A stretch of DNA of 64,000 nucleotides from Ohtaekwangia kribbensis (GTDB lineage: Bacteria; Bacteroidota; Bacteroidia; Cytophagales; Cyclobacteriaceae). The stretch spans positions 1 to 64,000 of the forward strand of contig NZ_JBHTKA010000014.1 of assembly GCF_042676245.1 (NCBI RefSeq). The letters are read 5' to 3'. A model generated the notes under the pieces. The model was not told where the DNA came from. It did no database searches and saw only the letters and a list, made by a program, of their open reading frames with translations. Both the position numbers and the translations under genes were made by a program. This document shows positions 9,062-19,000 of the stretch, piece after piece (the stretch's first letter is position 1; every line of letters starts with the position of its first letter).

Positions 9062-10331
9062 TACTTTAGCTGAACTCGATAAGAAAAACATATGGCATCC
9101 ATTCACTCCGTTGCAAGGTGCACCTGATCCTATATTTATAAAGTCTGCCGAAGGCGTTTACCTGCATACCGATGATGGTCGTAAAATTTTGGATGCTGTA
9201 TCATCGTGGTGGGTAAATCTGCACGGGCACAGTAATGCATATATAGCCGATGCTATAGCGGCACAGGCCCGCTCGCTGGAGCATGTTATCTTTGCAGGAT
9301 TTACACACGAGCCTGCTATACGTCTTTCGAAAAACCTGTTGTCCATATTACCGAAGAATCAATCGCGGATTTTCTTTTCTGATAATGGAAGCACAGCCGT
9401 AGAGGTCGCACTGAAGATGGCGATGCAATACTGGCACAACGAAGATATTGAAAAGACAAAGATCATTGCCATTGAAGGTGCATACCATGGAGATACATTC
9501 GGAGCAATGTCTGTCGGTGAGAGAGGCATCTTTACCGATCCCTTTAAACCCTATTTGTTTGAGACAGTATTCATCGATTTCCCGAATGGCAGTGACGAAG
9601 ATATACTCCAGCAGTTCAGAGATATAGCGGAACAAGGGGATGTAGCCGCTTTTATATACGAACCGTTGGTGCAAGGAGCAGGCGGTATGCGCATGTACGC
9701 TCCGGCTGTATTGAATGGTTTACTGGAGATTGCTGAAGAGTACGATATACTTTGTATAGCCGATGAAGTGTTTACCGGCTTTGGTCGCACCGGTAAATTA
9801 TTTGCTTCTGATTACTGCACGATTAAACCGGATATCATCGCGGTGTCCAAAGGTATAACAGGAGGAACGATGCCCTTGGGAGTAACTGCATGCTCTGACA
9901 AAGTTTTGGCAGCATACCAGTCTGATGATTTTCTAAAGACATTCTTTCATGGACACTCGTATACGGCTAACCCGATTGCCTGTGCTGCTGCCAATGCAAG
10001 TTTCGACCTGTTGATGAATGAGACTTGCCAGCAAAATATTATCCGCATTTCGAACGAACATTTAAAATTCAGTGCGTCTATCGTAGGTCATAGGCGTGTG
10101 GGCACCGTGCGATCACTCGGAACTATACTGGCGCTCGAGATAAAAACGAACACTATAACTTCGTATGATAACGAGATCCGAAAGAAGATATACCCGTACT
10201 TCCTTGACAAGAATATACTGTTGAGACCCCTGGGAAATGTGATTTATATACTTCCTCCTTACGTCATCACGAACGAACAACTGGCAGAGATATATACGGC
10301 TATTCGCGAATTCCTGGATCAACTGAGTTGA
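9054..10331 (+). CDS. bioA: Adenosylmethionine-8-amino-7-oxononanoate aminotransferase
   Basis: The 425-aa class III PLP aminotransferase makes 7,8-diaminononanoate, the BioD substrate, using S-adenosylmethionine as the usual amino donor. Motifs include IWHPFTPLQGAP at the N-terminus, SSWWVNLHGHS, the EGAYHGDTFGAMSVG loop, ADEVFTGFGRTG and the PLP lysine at residue 266 in VSKGITGG. IWHPF and the WWVN segment favour BioA over other class III enzymes. It is the last gene of a bioF-bioD-bioA group and ends 6 bp from the convergent ygiD-like gene. Confidence 0.95.
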   Translation: MHNTLAELDKKNIWHPFTPLQGAPDPIFIKSAEGVYLHTDDGRKILDAVSSWWVNLHGHSNAYIADAIAAQARSLEHVIFAGFTHEPAIRLSKNLLSILPKNQSRIFFSDNGSTAVEVALKMAMQYWHNEDIEKTKIIAIEGAYHGDTFGAMSVGERGIFTDPFKPYLFETVFIDFPNGSDEDILQQFRDIAEQGDVAAFIYEPLVQGAGGMRMYAPAVLNGLLEIAEEYDILCIADEVFTGFGRTGKLFASDYCTIKPDIIAVSKGITGGTMPLGVTACSDKVLAAYQSDDFLKTFFHGHSYTANPIACAAANASFDLLMNETCQQNIIRISNEHLKFSASIVGHRRVGTVRSLGTILALEIKTNTITSYDNEIRKKIYPYFLDKNILLRPLGNVIYILPPYVITNEQLAEIYTAIREFLDQLS

Positions 10332-10337
10332 TGCTAT

Positions 10338-11204
10338 TTATTGAGCATCGATGCGTACAGATGTCATGGAGATTGATCCCATCACCAGTTTGTCATTAAA
10401 GATAGAGATATTTTCATGGTTGTTGACCAAACCTAAAATATATAGTAAAGGTATATAGTGCTCGGGCGTTGGTATGGATAGTTTACCAGCCTGCCCGAGA
10501 CCTTCATAATGGATGAGCGATTTATGATCGCCCGATAAAATTGATTTCTTGAATGTCTCATTAATATCAATAGCCCAATCGTAACCGGAGTCAATACGGT
10601 GCCAATCCATGATACGCAGGTTATGCACCATGTTTCCACTGCCGATAATTAGCACACCCTTTTTACGAAGAGCTTCCAGCTCATGTGCCAGTTCATAATG
10701 ATACTGTGTCCCTTTGCCATAATCAATGCTGAGTTGCAGTACCGGTATAGCTGCTTCCGGGTACATGCGTTTTACGATGGACCATGTTCCGTGATCAAGG
10801 CCCCATTCGTGATCAAGGCCCACAGAAGTTTTATGAATTAACGAAGCTATTTCTTTTGCCAATGCAGGATTGCCGGGAGCCGGATATTGTACATCAAACA
10901 ACGCCTGCGGAAAGCCTCCAAAATCATGAATGGTTTGTGGATGTTCCATCGCAGTGATGTGCGTTCCGCGGGTGAGCCAATGTGCCGAGATACAAAGTAC
11001 AGCCGTTGGTAAAGGAATCTCTTTGCCGAGCTGCTCCCATTTTATACTGAACTCATTGTCTTCAATACCATTCATAGGAGAGCCGTGTCCTATAAATAAC
11101 AATGGCATGGTATGCTCGTGACTGGATAATGTATCGGTAAATTTTTGAAACGCTTTAGCAGAACTCATAATAGAAACATTCACTTGGTTAACGTGTTTAA
11201 CCAT
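10338..11204 (-). CDS. ygiD: LigB-type extradiol dioxygenase (4,5-DOPA dioxygenase, YgiD-like)
   Basis: The 288-aa protein matches the single-subunit LigB branch of extradiol ring-cleaving dioxygenases. MPLLFIGHGSPMN supplies the first metal-binding His, and SAHWLTRGTHIT, HPQTIHDFGGFP and DHEWGLDHGTWSIV supply the rest. IIGSGNMVHNLR is also conserved. Family members such as E. coli YgiD cleave DOPA in vitro, and a physiological role is unclear. The annotated ATG at 11204 gives a 12-residue extension with no homologous look; an internal ATG at 11168 (MSSAKAF) is a plausible alternative start. Confidence 0.88.
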   Translation of the reverse strand: MVKHVNQVNVSIMSSAKAFQKFTDTLSSHEHTMPLLFIGHGSPMNGIEDNEFSIKWEQLGKEIPLPTAVLCISAHWLTRGTHITAMEHPQTIHDFGGFPQALFDVQYPAPGNPALAKEIASLIHKTSVGLDHEWGLDHGTWSIVKRMYPEAAIPVLQLSIDYGKGTQYHYELAHELEALRKKGVLIIGSGNMVHNLRIMDWHRIDSGYDWAIDINETFKKSILSGDHKSLIHYEGLGQAGKLSIPTPEHYIPLLYILGLVNNHENISIFNDKLVMGSISMTSVRIDAQ

Positions 11205-11323
11205 TCATAAAGTTCAAAAGCTACAATGTTGATTTCTTCGGATGAAAAATCTGCCGAAGGTATCGCATCAGGAGAACCTGACCGATTCTGTTTCGTATTA
11301 CTAATTTTTAGTAAGTTCGAACT

Positions 11324-14035
11324 ATGCGATTTGTATACCTGCTTATTCTTTTACCTTTTCTTTCTGCCGCACAGCCCATAACAGCCGTTCAGCAAAAAGC
11401 ATTGAATGCCTATGTCGATTACGCCAATCAATCGGCTGATGAAGTAACGAACGTGGTAAAAAGCATCATTCAATACTATCCTTCTATCCGTCAGAAAAGC
11501 TCATGGGGATCACCTCGCTATACCTGTCCCGTACAATTGGATGATTATTATTTTAATAATGCCGTTGCGCTAAACAAGAATTTAAGTGCGGCTATCTCCG
11601 GTAATCTTTTACCGAAGCTAAAGGAGTTGCGCGCTTCGGCAGAAAAGATTGATGCGCAGTGCAAGGCACTCGATACCTATCATAAGCTGGAAGATTACAA
11701 GCAGGATAATTTTGCCAAAGCAGAACAATTGATCAACGATTTGCCTGCATTACTGAACGAGTATCAGAAAAAACAAAATATACTAAAAGATGCATTGGAT
11801 GCTATACAAAAGAAAGGTATAGCAACAGCATCCGCAGCCTATCGCAATGCCGATGCCTTTATGCGCGGAGAAATTGAACGTGAACGAAACTTTCTGGGTG
11901 CGTGGGCATTCAATCTGAAACAGGATATACACACCGGCTGGCCGGTTGACAAGCTCGAGCAAAGTATATTAGATACGGATAGGCAAGCTGCAGCCATGCT
12001 TACTTCGAAGCCTGCACTGAAATACCCGGCATCGAGTATGTGGTCTTCGTTCCAGGAGAATCTGTTGCAGATACTGGAAATAAAACGCAGGGCGTTGAAT
12101 GAGTATAATTTTGAAGCGAAGAAATCGGACAAACACGGTAACGATGTATACCTCGAACTGATCAATTACCTGAACGGTACGCTGGTAGCAGATTACAACA
12201 GCTTTATACAATTTGCCATGGGGGATAACTACAATGGCGTAAAAGCTCTAAAGTATTTTCCACGTATTGATATTCGCACACAGCCTGCGTCTACAGCAGT
12301 AGTTGTAAAACCATTTGACGATGTACCACATGCGCCTATAGCAATAGCAACGCAGAAAACGGCTTTACCGAAAGCGCAGTACAATGCATTGGTAAATTAC
12401 GTTACCTATATAAACGAAACCTGGCGGCAGACACGCAACCTGCAATCTATACTGGAGAATTTCAATTCAAGCGCTGCTTATTTCAGAACACTGGATTCAT
12501 ACGAACGCCACGGAGCATTGCATTTCGACTATGCCAATTATCAGATACCGAAGGCAGAATATCAGAAGACAATTGCTGATAGTAGAATTCTTCAATCCGC
12601 TATCGCGAAATCATTGAACGATCAGGCTACGATAATCCAAAGTATTTTAAAAGAGCTGGATGATCTCAGTGCTTCCATCGCGATTGAGGTGAGTGAAAAA
12701 CAATATGAAAAGGATCGCCTTGCTAACATTTATAAAATGCTGGAAAGACAGAAGGTGTTGTTTCAGGAATGGGACAATCGCAAGGAACAACTCTACACCG
12801 ATGTGCGTAAAGTATTTGATGCTTACCCGGCATCAGCAACAAACTCATGGTATATATCGGGAAAAGCACTCCGTAATTTAGCAGACCTGGATCGTGAGGC
12901 GTTGTTCAAAGCCAAGGCATACTATACCGGTGATACAACGATGAAGATTTCCACCACTGCCATTGATGAAAACATTCGTGATGTTATTGCGCGTGAATAT
13001 GATAACATGAAGGGCATTCAAAAAATAGGTCGCAATAATGGTTTGTGTCCTTATACTCCTTATGAAGATTTACCGGAAACATCAAAGTCATTTAGCGAAG
13101 AGCTTCGGAAACTCCGGCCGGCCGGTAACAAGTCACGCTACGATCATCCGTATTACAAATTGATTTATCATTACAACGATATTGTAGACGATTATAACAA
13201 GTTTTGTGAGCTCTCCACACAGGTGCAGCATCTGCCAACGGTGCATCAGCCGGAGTTATTTATTCTGAAATATCCTGAGGCAAAAAATGGAACAGCTGCA
13301 ACCAAAACACCGGCCAGTAACCCGCCCGTTGTAAAGGCATCCGAAAATCAGGTAACAAAAAATGAAAATACACAGCAGGGCAGTACGCGTCCTTCGTCAT
13401 CCGTGAAAGTACTTCACGATACGGTATATATCGAGAAGCGCGACACAGTATACCTGTCTGATGCCGGTGAAGATATTCGCTCGATGGAAGGTTATGCTAC
13501 CAACAACATGGTGCTGTTGCTGGATGTATCAGGCTCGATGAATGCGGCTGAAAAACTGCCACTGCTGAAAAACTCCATCATCAGCCTGCTTTCGATGATG
13601 CGTCCGGAAGACAGGATCTCCATCATCGCTTTTTCTGATAAACCCAAAGTATTGCTGGAATCAGCATCGTTTAAAGATGAAGACAAAATCAACAAGGCAA
13701 TCAACAGTCTCAAATCATCCGGTAAAACAGATGGCAATGCCGGCATAAAACTGGCCTATAAAACTGCTGACGAGAACTATATACGCGGGGGAAACAATCG
13801 TATAGTACTTGCTACCGATGGCGAGTTCGCTACGAGTGATGAGACACTGCAGCTGATCTCAAAGTTTTCCAAAGAAGATATATTCTTATCCATCTTCAAC
13901 TTTGGCAAAGGTGTTGGTGCCTCTAAAGCACTGCAACAACTTACCACACTTGGAAATGGAAACTATGCGCAGATTTCGAAAGAGAATGTAGATATGAAGT
14001 TGATCCGCGAAGCGAAAGCGAAGAAGAAGAAGTAA
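11324..14035 (+). CDS. Exported von Willebrand factor A-domain protein
   Basis: The 903-aa protein has a signal peptide (MRFVYLLILLPFLSAAQ) and a long helical, repeat-like middle region with two related halves. One starts near residue 23 (KALNAYVDYANQSADEV) and the other near residue 350 (AQYNALVNYVTYINETW). A Thr/Ser-rich linker precedes the vWA domain at about 728-900. The MIDAS motif DVSGS (Asp at residue 734), the downstream Thr in SGKTDGNAG and Asp in ATDGEF are all intact, so a divalent metal should bind. vWA domains mediate protein contacts. The function is not predictable. Paired helical halves suggest an internal duplication. Confidence 0.85.
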   Translation: MRFVYLLILLPFLSAAQPITAVQQKALNAYVDYANQSADEVTNVVKSIIQYYPSIRQKSSWGSPRYTCPVQLDDYYFNNAVALNKNLSAAISGNLLPKLKELRASAEKIDAQCKALDTYHKLEDYKQDNFAKAEQLINDLPALLNEYQKKQNILKDALDAIQKKGIATASAAYRNADAFMRGEIERERNFLGAWAFNLKQDIHTGWPVDKLEQSILDTDRQAAAMLTSKPALKYPASSMWSSFQENLLQILEIKRRALNEYNFEAKKSDKHGNDVYLELINYLNGTLVADYNSFIQFAMGDNYNGVKALKYFPRIDIRTQPASTAVVVKPFDDVPHAPIAIATQKTALPKAQYNALVNYVTYINETWRQTRNLQSILENFNSSAAYFRTLDSYERHGALHFDYANYQIPKAEYQKTIADSRILQSAIAKSLNDQATIIQSILKELDDLSASIAIEVSEKQYEKDRLANIYKMLERQKVLFQEWDNRKEQLYTDVRKVFDAYPASATNSWYISGKALRNLADLDREALFKAKAYYTGDTTMKISTTAIDENIRDVIAREYDNMKGIQKIGRNNGLCPYTPYEDLPETSKSFSEELRKLRPAGNKSRYDHPYYKLIYHYNDIVDDYNKFCELSTQVQHLPTVHQPELFILKYPEAKNGTAATKTPASNPPVVKASENQVTKNENTQQGSTRPSSSVKVLHDTVYIEKRDTVYLSDAGEDIRSMEGYATNNMVLLLDVSGSMNAAEKLPLLKNSIISLLSMMRPEDRISIIAFSDKPKVLLESASFKDEDKINKAINSLKSSGKTDGNAGIKLAYKTADENYIRGGNNRIVLATDGEFATSDETLQLISKFSKEDIFLSIFNFGKGVGASKALQQLTTLGNGNYAQISKENVDMKLIREAKAKKKK

Positions 14036-14070
14036 GTGTTTAGGCAGGTAGGTTGGTGGGGATTTTAAAA

Positions 14071-14100
14071 AAACATCCCGGGCGGTGGCGCGGGATGTTT
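14071..14100. terminator. Bidirectional intrinsic terminator
   Basis: A 10-bp stem (AAACATCCCG at 14071-14080 with CGGGATGTTT at 14091-14100) has an A run on the left and T bases on the right. It sits between the convergent vWA gene and glgP and could serve both. Confidence 0.85.
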
Positions 14101-14131
14101 GAGAATTAGATCACTTAATTTATAGTCTGAA

Positions 14132-15781
14132 TTACTTGTATAGTTTGGTGTAGTACTCGTCTGCCATTCGGCCGGAGTCAAAGTATGGTACTACGTCCTT
14201 CATACTGCTCTTTACGATGCTTTGCCATTTTTCAGGATTCTCGTAGTATAGCGGTATGATTTCATTCTCCAGCAAATCGAGTAGAGCTTGTGCTTCGATC
14301 TTGTCTTTTGATTCCTGGGTTAATTGATCATTGGCTGTATCAATGATAAATGAATTTTTGCCGTGCTTGGCAAATTCAGGAACCCATCCATCCGGAATTG
14401 ATAAGTTTACTGAAGCATTCATCGCGGCAGTCATACCAGACGTACCGGAGGCTTCATGATATAGTCTTGGATTGTTCAGCCACAGGTCCGATCCTTTTTT
14501 AAGATGACCGGACAGCCACAGTTCGTATCCTGTTACAACAGTACAGTTCGGTAAATCTTTAGTCTTCCAGTATATCTCGTTGAAGATGTTGATCGCACCA
14601 TAATCTTCCGGATACGGTTTACCAGCCCAGATGATTTGCACCGGGTACTTGCTATTCTGTGCTATGCGCAGAAAACGGTTATAGTCTGTCAACAATAGAT
14701 TAGCTCTTTTATACGCTGCAAAACGTCTTGCCCAAACAATGGTGAGTACATTTTCATTGAACAGCTTACCGGTCTGGTTCGCTACCGTGCGGAAGAGTTT
14801 ATACTTCAATTCTTTTTTACGGGCAACAAGCGCTTGGTCATCACCCTCGTTCAGTGCCTGTGCAAGTTCTTCATCCTGCCAGTATTTTTTATTCTGCGCA
14901 TTGGTAATCGCAGTAATCTCACATATACCCTTATAGTCGCCCCACATTTTTCTGGACACCTCACCATGCAACTGAGAAACTCCGTTCGCACGTCTGGCAA
15001 AGCGGAGCGCTGTAAGAGTATAATTCAATACTCCGTTCTCAGGGTGTACATATTCTTCAACCTGTTTTGCTGTAAAGCCATTGAAGAAACTCATGCTGTT
15101 TAGCAGTGGTACACTATGTTCTTCGTTGCCTGCTTTTTCAGGCGTATGCGTGGTGAATGCAACTCGCTTCTTAACTTCATCCATGCTTCTATACTTGTCG
15201 AGTAAATAGAAACACATCGGTAGCGCATGCCCTTCGTTCATGTGGTATATCTCGGTTTCGCGTCCGAGTATATCCAGAAGCTTGGCACCACCTATGCCTA
15301 ACAGGATAGACTGCGCGATACGCGTTGTCTCATTCGGGTCATAGAGCCGGTGGCTGATGGTCTGGGCGAGGTAATCATTCTCCTGTATGTCCGTTGTAAG
15401 CAGGAATAACGGAGCGGTGTGAAAAACATCCGGCTTCAGCAGGTAAGCTTTTACAAACACGCGGGCTCCATGAATGGTAATTGGAAATACAATATTCGTA
15501 TCGGTTAGAAACGAGTAGTCCTTATCACGGAAGTTTACATGAAGGGTTTGGTCCTGGTTACGTTCCTGGTCGTAGTATCCCTTCTTCCAAAGAATACCTA
15601 TACCAATCATGTTTTGCTTCAGTTCATAGGCGCTGCGCAAGTGCGATCCTGCCAGGAAGCCAAGACCTCCGCTATAAATTTTCAACGGCTGGTCAACAGC
15701 AAATTCCATGGAGAAATACGCTACAGGCTTTGAATATTTTTTATCGAATTGATAAGGGAACAGTTCATTTAATCGGATCAT
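14132..15781 (-). CDS. glgP: Alpha-glucan phosphorylase family (GT35), short form
   Basis: The 549-aa protein belongs to the short archaeal/bacterial alpha-glucan phosphorylase branch, which splits alpha-1,4-glucans with phosphate to glucose-1-phosphate. Recognisable blocks are AYFSMEFAVDQPLKIYSGGLGFLAGSH (seen as two adjacent stretches), YHMNEGHALPM, FTTHTPEKAGNEEH, WARRFAAYKR, IWAGKPYPED and EASGTSGM. In GT35 enzymes the next residue after SGTSGM or GTGNM is the PLP-binding lysine. Here it is threonine (residue 451, codon ACT), followed by AAMNASVNLSIPDGW. This either abolishes PLP-dependent activity or marks a divergent subfamily. A 10-bp palindrome resembling a LacI-family operator lies 116 bp upstream. 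Confidence 0.85.
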   Translation of the reverse strand: MIRLNELFPYQFDKKYSKPVAYFSMEFAVDQPLKIYSGGLGFLAGSHLRSAYELKQNMIGIGILWKKGYYDQERNQDQTLHVNFRDKDYSFLTDTNIVFPITIHGARVFVKAYLLKPDVFHTAPLFLLTTDIQENDYLAQTISHRLYDPNETTRIAQSILLGIGGAKLLDILGRETEIYHMNEGHALPMCFYLLDKYRSMDEVKKRVAFTTHTPEKAGNEEHSVPLLNSMSFFNGFTAKQVEEYVHPENGVLNYTLTALRFARRANGVSQLHGEVSRKMWGDYKGICEITAITNAQNKKYWQDEELAQALNEGDDQALVARKKELKYKLFRTVANQTGKLFNENVLTIVWARRFAAYKRANLLLTDYNRFLRIAQNSKYPVQIIWAGKPYPEDYGAINIFNEIYWKTKDLPNCTVVTGYELWLSGHLKKGSDLWLNNPRLYHEASGTSGMTAAMNASVNLSIPDGWVPEFAKHGKNSFIIDTANDQLTQESKDKIEAQALLDLLENEIIPLYYENPEKWQSIVKSSMKDVVPYFDSGRMADEYYTKLYK

Positions 15782-15896
15782 ACTATATAATGCTTGATGC
15801 TATTTTGGGGTAAACAGCTACAAACTAATAAAAGAGATTGGATACAGATTAATGAATGTGGATAAAGAACTTACAAGGGTTTGTTGCAAACGTTTG

Positions 15897-15906
15897 TAGT
15901 TTGGTT
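15897..15906. promoter_or_regulatory. Candidate LacI-family operator, CAAACGTTTG
   Basis: This is a perfect 10-bp palindrome with a central CG inside TTGCAAACGTTTGTAG. The shape resembles LacI/MalR/CcpA-family operators. It lies between the divergent glgP (116 bp away) and the AsmA-like gene (about 160 bp). No LacI-family gene is in the window. Confidence 0.4.
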
Positions 15907-16064
15907 GATCAAAATCACGGAAGGGCTTCGATTGGCAATTACTTTCGGTTATAAATCGTAGAATATAATGCACATTCAATTCGTTATGATAACGATGCTC
16001 CGGTGCTTCTGATTTTAATTACCACCAAAGGTTTAGTATCTTGTAAATAGAGAGAAACAGTTTG

Positions 16065-19000
16065 ATGCCATTGAAAAAATCGTCCCGAAAAATAGTGCTT
16101 CGCATCGCTGTTGCTATGATACCACTGGCTATTCTGTTTGGCGGGCTGGTATACGGAAAGCTCTATGGTTTTAAACGCGCACTTTCAGAACTGGTGCAAT
16201 CCAAAACCGATGGCATGTATACCCTCAGCATAGGACGTTCATCCATTGATATGCTGGCCCTGACGTTTACACTTAATGATGTAAAAATAGTACGGTCGCC
16301 TAACGCACCATCCAAAGGTATACTGGGGGTAACAATTCCCTATATGCAGTTGAAGTTCGGATCCATCGCATCCATGTCCATGGTGCAGCAGTTTGATATC
16401 AAGAACCTTATTATCGATGAACCGATCATCGAGATCGATGCACAGCAACAACAACGCAGCACTACCGCGCGGATAAGCACTAGCAACGTATCGTACCAGG
16501 TGGTAAAACTATACCCTGCTATAGAATCATTGCTGGGTAGGTTTGATATCGAGTCGCTCTCTATTCGCAGGGCAACCGTGGGGATGAAAAATATAGCACG
16601 CACGTCAGTAAGACTAAACCTGGTTGATCTGCTCGTAGAGCATTGGAATATTCAGAACCTCACACCGGAGAGTCAGATACAATTAAAAGTTGGTGCGCAG
16701 GCACTTGTCTTTCCCAAGGCAGCACTAAATTTTTCCGGTATAGAGTTTAACTTCCGGCAGCATCATTTACAATTTACAGATTTCAATTTTACGTCACTTG
16801 ACACGGTGTCGCAGTCACGGGTGGAAGTATCTGGTAAATCACTCTTGCTGCAGCGACTCGACTATAAAGCTCTTTATGAAAATCAGCGCTATGCTATTAA
16901 ACGCGCTATGATCGATCAGCCGCATGTTATAGCCGAATTCAAATTGAAGAAGGATACCACCCGTATTAAAGATCGCGACCTGCTCACGCGTATTCTCAAG
17001 CAGGCTATAGGCGAGTGTTCGATTGATAGTACCGTAGTGCGCGATGCGCGTATTCACCTCGTTGTGCAGAAGGATAAAGACTCTGTTAAAATTGATTTAC
17101 CCCACGTAAACATAAATGTATATGCCTTTAAAGTAATCCGCGACAGCAGCGCTTTCCAGGTGGGTGGACTTGAAGTAGGCCTGGATCGTACAGCTATTGC
17201 GCTGCGCAGAAATTTATCGTTCAATTGTAATACGATACTGTTCGATAAGTATCGCGATCTCACCCTGACAGATGTTGTATTGTACGATTCTGCCAGTCGC
17301 AAGAATATAGCGAACTGTGGCAAATTGAAATTAAAATATTTTAACCTGCTGGATTTTGCTTTCGATAAAAAAATTCAGGCCGATGAACTTAGTGTAGAAG
17401 ATGCTGATGTTAATCTTACTCCCGAAAGGATCAAACGAAAGGGTGATGCAAAGACTGCTGATGACAAAATTGATAATGTAAACGTGCGGCTGTTATCATT
17501 CAAAAACGTAACGGTGCGCTATGCTGATGAAGACAGGTCGTTACGGGTAAATAATCTTTCACTAACCGTGAACAATTTAAAGACTCAGCCTGCGGGAGGT
17601 TTTATATATACTGTCAGTGATATACGATTTGCCAATGCATGGGTACGAAACACTTCGGGAACGCTGGTATCCAAAATGAAAGGTGTTGATTTTGATGGTC
17701 GCTTGTTGCGCGCTGCCGAGGTAGATGTTCAAAAAGATAGCTTGCACCTGCATGCCAAACAGATCATGGCATTGAAGGAAGGCGATGAACCGCTGCAAAA
17801 AAACTATAAGCATTGGAAGGCTATACATTTCAATTCGCTGGAAGTAACGGGAAGGCTACCCGCCCGTGCCGGTAAAAAGGCGAATGATGAACCGAAAGAC
17901 GATTTGTTTGAATCGATCGGACAACTCTCGATCGGTAATGCTAAGATCAATTTACATCGCGATCAGCGATATATAGCATGTTCCGGCAAAGACCTGGAAA
18001 TTGAAAAGATGATTTCGGAAAATGGACATGTAAAGTTTGATTCTATTCGCGGGCAACTTTCCGATGTGGATGTAAAACTCAAAACATTGTGTGTGCAGGT
18101 CAGCAAGATGGCAATGAACTATCCGGCACGTTTTCAGGTAACAAATCTTCAGGTCAAAAAAAATAACATCGAAATTTCAGCTCCCGCTCTTGATCTGAAT
18201 AACCTGGTACGCGATGAAGATTTTTGGAGTGCGCGTAAACTCAGGGCGAACAAACTCGAAATCATAAAAGATGGTAAACTATATTTCAGCTCCGATGCTA
18301 TCGTGATGAACGATGCCGAGGTAGCAAAAGATGAGCCGCCATCTGTAAAACGACTCGAAGTATATAATCCGCTATTGATCGTACCGGAAGCAGGTCCTAA
18401 GCGAAAACGATCTGATCGCGAACGCACTTCATCGTTTGCCATCGTTCAACAGTTTGTCATCCATCCCGGCCAGGTAAAATGGAAAGACAATCAATCACTC
18501 ACGTTTGGTAAACTGGAGGGAGATACCCGCAGTGGAAACTTTCGTTGTGCTTCTTTGAAAACTGAAACCGAAAAAAGCTCGGTCCAGGTTTACGATGTAG
18601 TGTTAAAGAATAATAAAGTAAATATCGATTCGGTTCACATCAGTCCGCGAAAAGAGTGGATATATAGCAATACGGTTGAAAATGATTTCATCGATGCGCG
18701 CTTTCAGGGTATTACACTTCATGGCTTTTCAATCAATGATATGATCGAACACCGGGTTCTGAAAAATGCAGATATAGCCGTAGAGCGTTTTGCGTTTGAT
18801 ATAAAACGTGATAAGCGAATGCCGGATCCCCCAATGGTTGAAAAACCGGTTACGCTGGAGGGTCTGTTAAAACTTCCGCCATCTATAACGATCAATCGCG
18901 TTGATTTGAAGAATGGCAGGATACAGTATACCGAAACCTCTGAAAAGATCGGCGAAGATGGTGTGGTGGTATTTGAGAATATAGTGGCCAATCTTAAAGT

